A DNA stretch of 64,000 bases from Frigoriflavimonas asaccharolytica. GTDB taxonomy: Bacteria; Bacteroidota; Bacteroidia; Flavobacteriales; Weeksellaceae. Below, piece after piece: positions 60,318-64,000 of this stretch (positions are counted from its first letter, which is position 1; each line of letters begins with the position of its first letter). The position numbers and the translations under genes are program-made. The stretch lies in contig NZ_JABSNO010000004.1 of NCBI RefSeq assembly GCF_013294015.1, positions 109,468 to 173,467 on the forward strand. Reading direction: 5' to 3'. The notes beneath the pieces were generated by a model. It had not been told where the DNA came from and searched no databases. It saw only the letters and a program-made list of their open reading frames with translations.

Positions 60318-61958
60318 ATGATACTAAATAAAAGATTCTGGAAATTGGTGAATTTGGATAAATCTGACATCGGATCTATTTATTTTTACGCTATCATCAA
60401 TGGGCTTCTTCAATTGAGTGTTCCTCTTGGCATACAAGCTATTATTGGCTTTGTACTCGGTGCTAGAATGGTGGTTTCTATTTATATATTAATCGCTTTG
60501 GTTTGTTTAGGTGTTTTTTTAGCAGGTGTAATGCAGATTAATCAACTTAAAATAATAGAAAGCATCAAGCAGAAAATTTTTACCAGATATGCTTTTGAAT
60601 TTGTAGATAAAATCCCAAAGTTTGATCTTTACAAAACTGATCAATACTATCTACCAGAGCAAGTAAACCGCTTTTTTGATACCATTAATCTTCAAAAAGG
60701 TTTTGCAAAATTACTACTTGATATTCCAACAGCACTTACCCAAATTTTGTTTGGCTTTATTTTGCTTTCCTTCTACAATCCCTTATTTCTTACCTCAGGT
60801 TTAGTTTTATTAATCATAATCTCTTTTACAATTTACTTTTCTAGCAAAACAGGTTTAGAAACTAGCTTGCAAGAAAGCAGCTCAAAATACGCCGTAGTTT
60901 CTTGGCTAGAATCTGTTGCGAAATCTATTATTACCTTCAAATTTTCCAATAAAAACCAACTAGAAGTTCAGAAGACGGATACCTTGGTTGTAGATTATTT
61001 GAATAAAAAAACAAGCCATTTCAAAGTTTTATTATTTCAGTACAAAACCATGGTTGGTTTCCAAGTAATCATTACAGCTTCTTTACTTACAATTGGAGTT
61101 TACTTATTAATTGATCAACAGATAAATATTGGCGAATTTATAGCGGCAGAGATTGTAATTTTGAGCATCATAGCTTCTGTAAAAAAAATAATTATTAATC
61201 TTGATTCCGTTTACGATGTACAAACTGCCTTGGAAAAACTTGCTTATGTAACAGAAAAACCGACAGAAATTGCTGGTAAGATAGAATTTAATAGCGATGA
61301 AATGGAAATCCAAATGACGGATTTTGGATTTGCTCACCCAGACTCACGTGCTTTATTTAAAGATATAGAATTGCACATTCCAGCGAAATCTTTGGTATGT
61401 GTAGTAGGAAACGAAAACTCTGGAAAATCTACATTTTTAAAACTCTTAAGTGCTTGTTATACAGAATTTTCTGGCAATATTTTGTACAATCACATACCAA
61501 TTAATAATTATAATTTATCATCATTACGAGATAATATCCAATATTATCAAGATACTGGAGAGATATTTTCAGGAACTATTTTTGAAAACATATCAATGGG
61601 GAAAGAATATATCAGCGAAACGGATATCATTAAAAAAGCAGAATTGATAGGGTTTTCTAAATTCTTAAAAGATTTTGGAGCTGGATTTCAAACCAGAACA
61701 GAATCAGAAGGAAAAAGATTTTCAAACAATGCTGCACAGAAAATTTTATTACTAAGAGCCATCACCCCAAATTCTAGTTTATTAATAATGGAAGAACCAT
61801 GGGGAAAACTAGACCCAAAGTACAAAAATTCTATAATTGAATTTTTATTACAGGAAAAAAAGCACAAAACAATCATCATTGCTACTGACGACAAAGAATT
61901 TGCAGCAAAATGTGACTATAGAATCGAGGTGAAAGACGGAAATTTACAATTGAATTAA
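60318..61958 (+). CDS. ABC exporter-like protein with degenerate ATPase domain
   Basis: 546 residues: an N-terminal transmembrane domain of about six helices (residues 15-310), then a nucleotide-binding-like domain. Walker A is GNENSGKSTF, essentially intact. The LSGGQ signature is replaced by RFSNNAAQK, Walker B reads SLLIMEEPWGK with Glu for the Asp, and the H-loop region IIIATDDKEF lacks His. Hydrolysis may be weak or lost. It resembles the half-exporter of type I secretion sets (PrtD/HlyB-like, without C39 peptidase domain). Followed after 2 bases by the adaptor gene. Confidence 0.87.
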   Translation: MILNKRFWKLVNLDKSDIGSIYFYAIINGLLQLSVPLGIQAIIGFVLGARMVVSIYILIALVCLGVFLAGVMQINQLKIIESIKQKIFTRYAFEFVDKIPKFDLYKTDQYYLPEQVNRFFDTINLQKGFAKLLLDIPTALTQILFGFILLSFYNPLFLTSGLVLLIIISFTIYFSSKTGLETSLQESSSKYAVVSWLESVAKSIITFKFSNKNQLEVQKTDTLVVDYLNKKTSHFKVLLFQYKTMVGFQVIITASLLTIGVYLLIDQQINIGEFIAAEIVILSIIASVKKIIINLDSVYDVQTALEKLAYVTEKPTEIAGKIEFNSDEMEIQMTDFGFAHPDSRALFKDIELHIPAKSLVCVVGNENSGKSTFLKLLSACYTEFSGNILYNHIPINNYNLSSLRDNIQYYQDTGEIFSGTIFENISMGKEYISETDIIKKAELIGFSKFLKDFGAGFQTRTESEGKRFSNNAAQKILLLRAITPNSSLLIMEEPWGKLDPKYKNSIIEFLLQEKKHKTIIIATDDKEFAAKCDYRIEVKDGNLQLN

Positions 61959-61960
61959 TT

Positions 61961-63271
61961 ATGCAAGATTTAAAATCTTTTCCTACTATATATAGATACA
62001 ACTACAAAAGCAAAGTAAGATTTTGGTTTTGGGGTATTCTACTATTTTTAGGATTACTAATGTTTTTGCCATGGACGCAAAATATAAAAGCTGAAGGAAA
62101 AATAACCACACCTTCTCAAGATCAAAGACCACAGGAAATTAACTCTCCAATTCCGGGGAAAATTGTAAAATGGTACGTAAATGAAGGAGATTTTGTGAAA
62201 AAAGGAGATACAATTTTAAAGATTTCTGAAGTAAAAGAAGAGTATCTGGATCCCAATTTGGTGAATAGAACACAGCAACAAGTTGATGCAAAAAAAGGTG
62301 CAATCAACTATTATCAGGGGAAAATATCTACATCTGGCTCCCAAATCTCTGCATTAAATGAAGGTAGAGCTTTAAAAATTTCTCAAATTGATAACAAAAT
62401 AAATCAATTAGAAAATAAATTGAAAGCAGAAAAAGCGGAATTAAGTGCAATAAAAAATGAGCTAGAGTTAGCTGAAGATCAATACAACAGACAACAGAAA
62501 ATGTTTGCCGAAGGTCTAGTTTCTCAAACGCAATTGCAAGAGCGAAATTTAAAATACCAAAATGTATTGTCTAAAAAAATAATGATGGACAATAAATTGG
62601 CGCAAACCAACCAAGAATTTACCAATTTACGGCTAGAGCAAAATTCTGTTTCCCAAGATTATTCGGAAAAGATAAGCAAAGCGCAGGGAGATCAATATGA
62701 AAGTTATACACAAATAGAATCTGGAAAAGGTGAGGTTGCAAAATTGGAAAACAAAGTAAGTAACTACACCATTAGAAATGGGCTCTACATCATTACAGCT
62801 CCACAAGATGGACAAATAGTACAAGCCAAAAAATCTGGAATTGGGGAAATTTTAAAAGAAGGAGAACAACTAATGGTCATCGTTCCTACAATTAAAGATT
62901 ACGCGGTAGAAATGTACATAGACCCGCTGGATTTACCTCTGATAGAAGTTGGACAAAAAGTAAGATTTGTGTTCGATGGTTTTCCTGCGCTTGTTTTTAG
63001 TGGTTGGCCAGATGGCAGTTACGGTACTTTTGGTGGTACAATAATCGCGTATGAAAATACCATCAGCCCAAATGGAAAATTTCGAACTTTGGTGGTGCCA
63101 GATAAAGAAGATCAAAAATGGCCAAACCAACTAAGAATTGGCGGAGGAGCTAGTGGAATTGCTCTACTGAAAAATGTACCGATTTGGTATGAAATATGGC
63201 GAAACATCAATGGTTTTCCACCAGATTATTACAAAACCTACACGAAAGAAACTGCAATTAAAGAAAAATAA
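61961..63271 (+). CDS. HlyD-like membrane fusion protein (periplasmic adaptor)
   Basis: 436 residues. One N-terminal transmembrane helix (WGILLFLGLLMFLPWTQNI), a biotinyl-lipoyl-like segment split around a long coiled coil (residues about 100-250), and a C-terminal beta-barrel domain (IDPLDLPLIEVGQ). Joins the ABC protein to the TolC-like outer-membrane channel across the periplasm. Its ATG follows the ABC gene by 2 bases, and the TolC gene starts one base after its stop. Confidence 0.92.
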   Translation: MQDLKSFPTIYRYNYKSKVRFWFWGILLFLGLLMFLPWTQNIKAEGKITTPSQDQRPQEINSPIPGKIVKWYVNEGDFVKKGDTILKISEVKEEYLDPNLVNRTQQQVDAKKGAINYYQGKISTSGSQISALNEGRALKISQIDNKINQLENKLKAEKAELSAIKNELELAEDQYNRQQKMFAEGLVSQTQLQERNLKYQNVLSKKIMMDNKLAQTNQEFTNLRLEQNSVSQDYSEKISKAQGDQYESYTQIESGKGEVAKLENKVSNYTIRNGLYIITAPQDGQIVQAKKSGIGEILKEGEQLMVIVPTIKDYAVEMYIDPLDLPLIEVGQKVRFVFDGFPALVFSGWPDGSYGTFGGTIIAYENTISPNGKFRTLVVPDKEDQKWPNQLRIGGGASGIALLKNVPIWYEIWRNINGFPPDYYKTYTKETAIKEK

Positions 63272-63272
63272 T

Positions 63273-64000
63273 ATGATAAAAAAACTTATTTATTTCTTTT
63301 TTGTTTGGATAAATATTTTGTGCTTTTCACAAAAAAATCTGAGTACGTTGAGTACAGAAGAATTTCTGAATATTGTGAAAACCTATCATCCTGTAGTTTT
63401 GCAAGCCAACATCAATGTAGAAAAATCTGATGCAGAAATAATGGCTGCAAAAGGAAATTTTGATCCAAAATTTAATCTCTACAAAGCGGAAAAAAGATTT
63501 AACAACACCAATTATTACAATGAATTTTCTTCTGAAATTTCTATACCAACTTGGTTTGGAGTAGATGTATATGCTGGAGCTCAAAACCTTACAGGAGAAA
63601 AATTGAACAATAGCGAAACTGAAGATAAAAGTACCTATTTGGGTATCAATATTCCACTTGCGAAAAATTTATTGATGGATAAAAGACGCGCATACCTAAA
63701 ACAAGCGAAACTATTTCGGCAAATGAGCGAGATTGAACAAAATGCAATCATTAATGATATTTTGTATGAGGGAGTTTCCGCATATTATGACTGGAGCAGT
63801 GCTTACCAAAATTATTTAATTGCAGAAGAAATTTTGAAAAATGCCCAATTGCGTATAAATTTCATTCAAAAATCTTATAATTTGGGCGAAAAACCGGCAA
63901 TTGATATTGTTGAAGCAAACACACAATTGCAAAGTTTTCAAATTTTGAGAAATGAAAAATTATTAAAATTCCAAAACGCGGGATTAGAATTGACCAATTT
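63273..64000 (+). CDS. TolC family outer-membrane channel protein, 3' end outside window
   Basis: The ATG at 63273 gives a signal peptide (MIKKLIYFFFVWINILCFSQ), then LSTEEFLNIVKTYHPVVLQ, the first TolC helix repeat, followed by strand and helix blocks (DVYAGAQNLTGE) and the helical stretch YDWSSAYQNYLIAEEILKN. About 242 residues are present of a usual 420-480. Completes the type I secretion-like operon. The C-terminal half lies past the window. Confidence 0.9.
   Translation, partial: MIKKLIYFFFVWINILCFSQKNLSTLSTEEFLNIVKTYHPVVLQANINVEKSDAEIMAAKGNFDPKFNLYKAEKRFNNTNYYNEFSSEISIPTWFGVDVYAGAQNLTGEKLNNSETEDKSTYLGINIPLAKNLLMDKRRAYLKQAKLFRQMSEIEQNAIINDILYEGVSAYYDWSSAYQNYLIAEEILKNAQLRINFIQKSYNLGEKPAIDIVEANTQLQSFQILRNEKLLKFQNAGLELTN

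Overview
The window is AT-rich chromosomal DNA from a member of the Bacteroidetes, most likely Flavobacteriia of the Weeksellaceae/Chryseobacterium type. The evidence is gldD beside mutY, a type IX secretion sorting domain, a full tyrosine-to-fumarate route, the ligase-associated DNA repair cassette, promoters of the TAnnTTTG type, and almost no Shine-Dalgarno sequences. The genus is inferred from gene content, not proven. I saw no rRNA, tRNA, CRISPR array, transposase or prophage.

1-15.7 kb (minus strand) is one long surface-polysaccharide operon, cut at the window's left edge. Reading from its promoter near 15.68 kb it holds a WbpD/WlbB-like acetyltransferase, a Gfo/Idh/MocA oxidoreductase, a PIG-L deacetylase, an LpxD-like acyltransferase, flippase (Wzx), polymerase (Wzy), a GT4 glycosyltransferase, an FkbM methyltransferase, a second GT4 enzyme and a secreted beta-helix protein. 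A WbpG/HisH/HisF amidotransferase trio, an asparagine-synthase-like amidotransferase and an FnlA/CapE-type nucleotide-sugar enzyme follow. Together they predict a Wzx/Wzy-dependent glycan containing diamino-uronic acids with amide or acetamidino groups.

15.8-29.2 kb is mostly housekeeping: queG, a rhodanese, a small methyltransferase, an orphan protein, a TspO-like protein, a nitronate monooxygenase-like enzyme, surA, a PfkB kinase, gldD and mutY. These are followed by HU, a 29-residue basic protein too short for usual gene calling, RNase G, a Nudix hydrolase, a PlsC-like acyltransferase and an orphan. Intergenic repeats of two families occur here.

29.3-40.3 kb carries tyrosine catabolism: hmgA, hppD, fahA, a flavin reductase, and a CoA-transferase that might handle the acetoacetate. 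Interspersed are a Crp/Fnr regulator whose tail has been duplicated 846 bp downstream, and a GxxExxY putative nuclease between inverted repeats.

40.4-58.8 kb holds an alpha/beta hydrolase, an M13 peptidase, cinA, a small orphan and a lipocalin. Next is a compact operon of FAD oxidoreductase, exonuclease, DNA ligase, Lhr-like helicase and PdeM, followed by a stress flavoprotein plus Dps, an M28 peptidase plus a T9SS Kelch-like protein, an MBL-fold hydrolase and lipA.

58.9-64 kb has an ECF-like sigma factor and a TetR regulator divergent from a type I secretion-like operon (ABC protein with a decayed ATPase, HlyD-like adaptor, TolC-like protein cut by the window end). A palindrome in the intergenic region is a plausible TetR operator. 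The most unusual items are the predicted sugar-amidination operon, the GxxExxY inverted-repeat unit, the duplicated crp tail, the two repeat families, and the degenerate ABC exporter.
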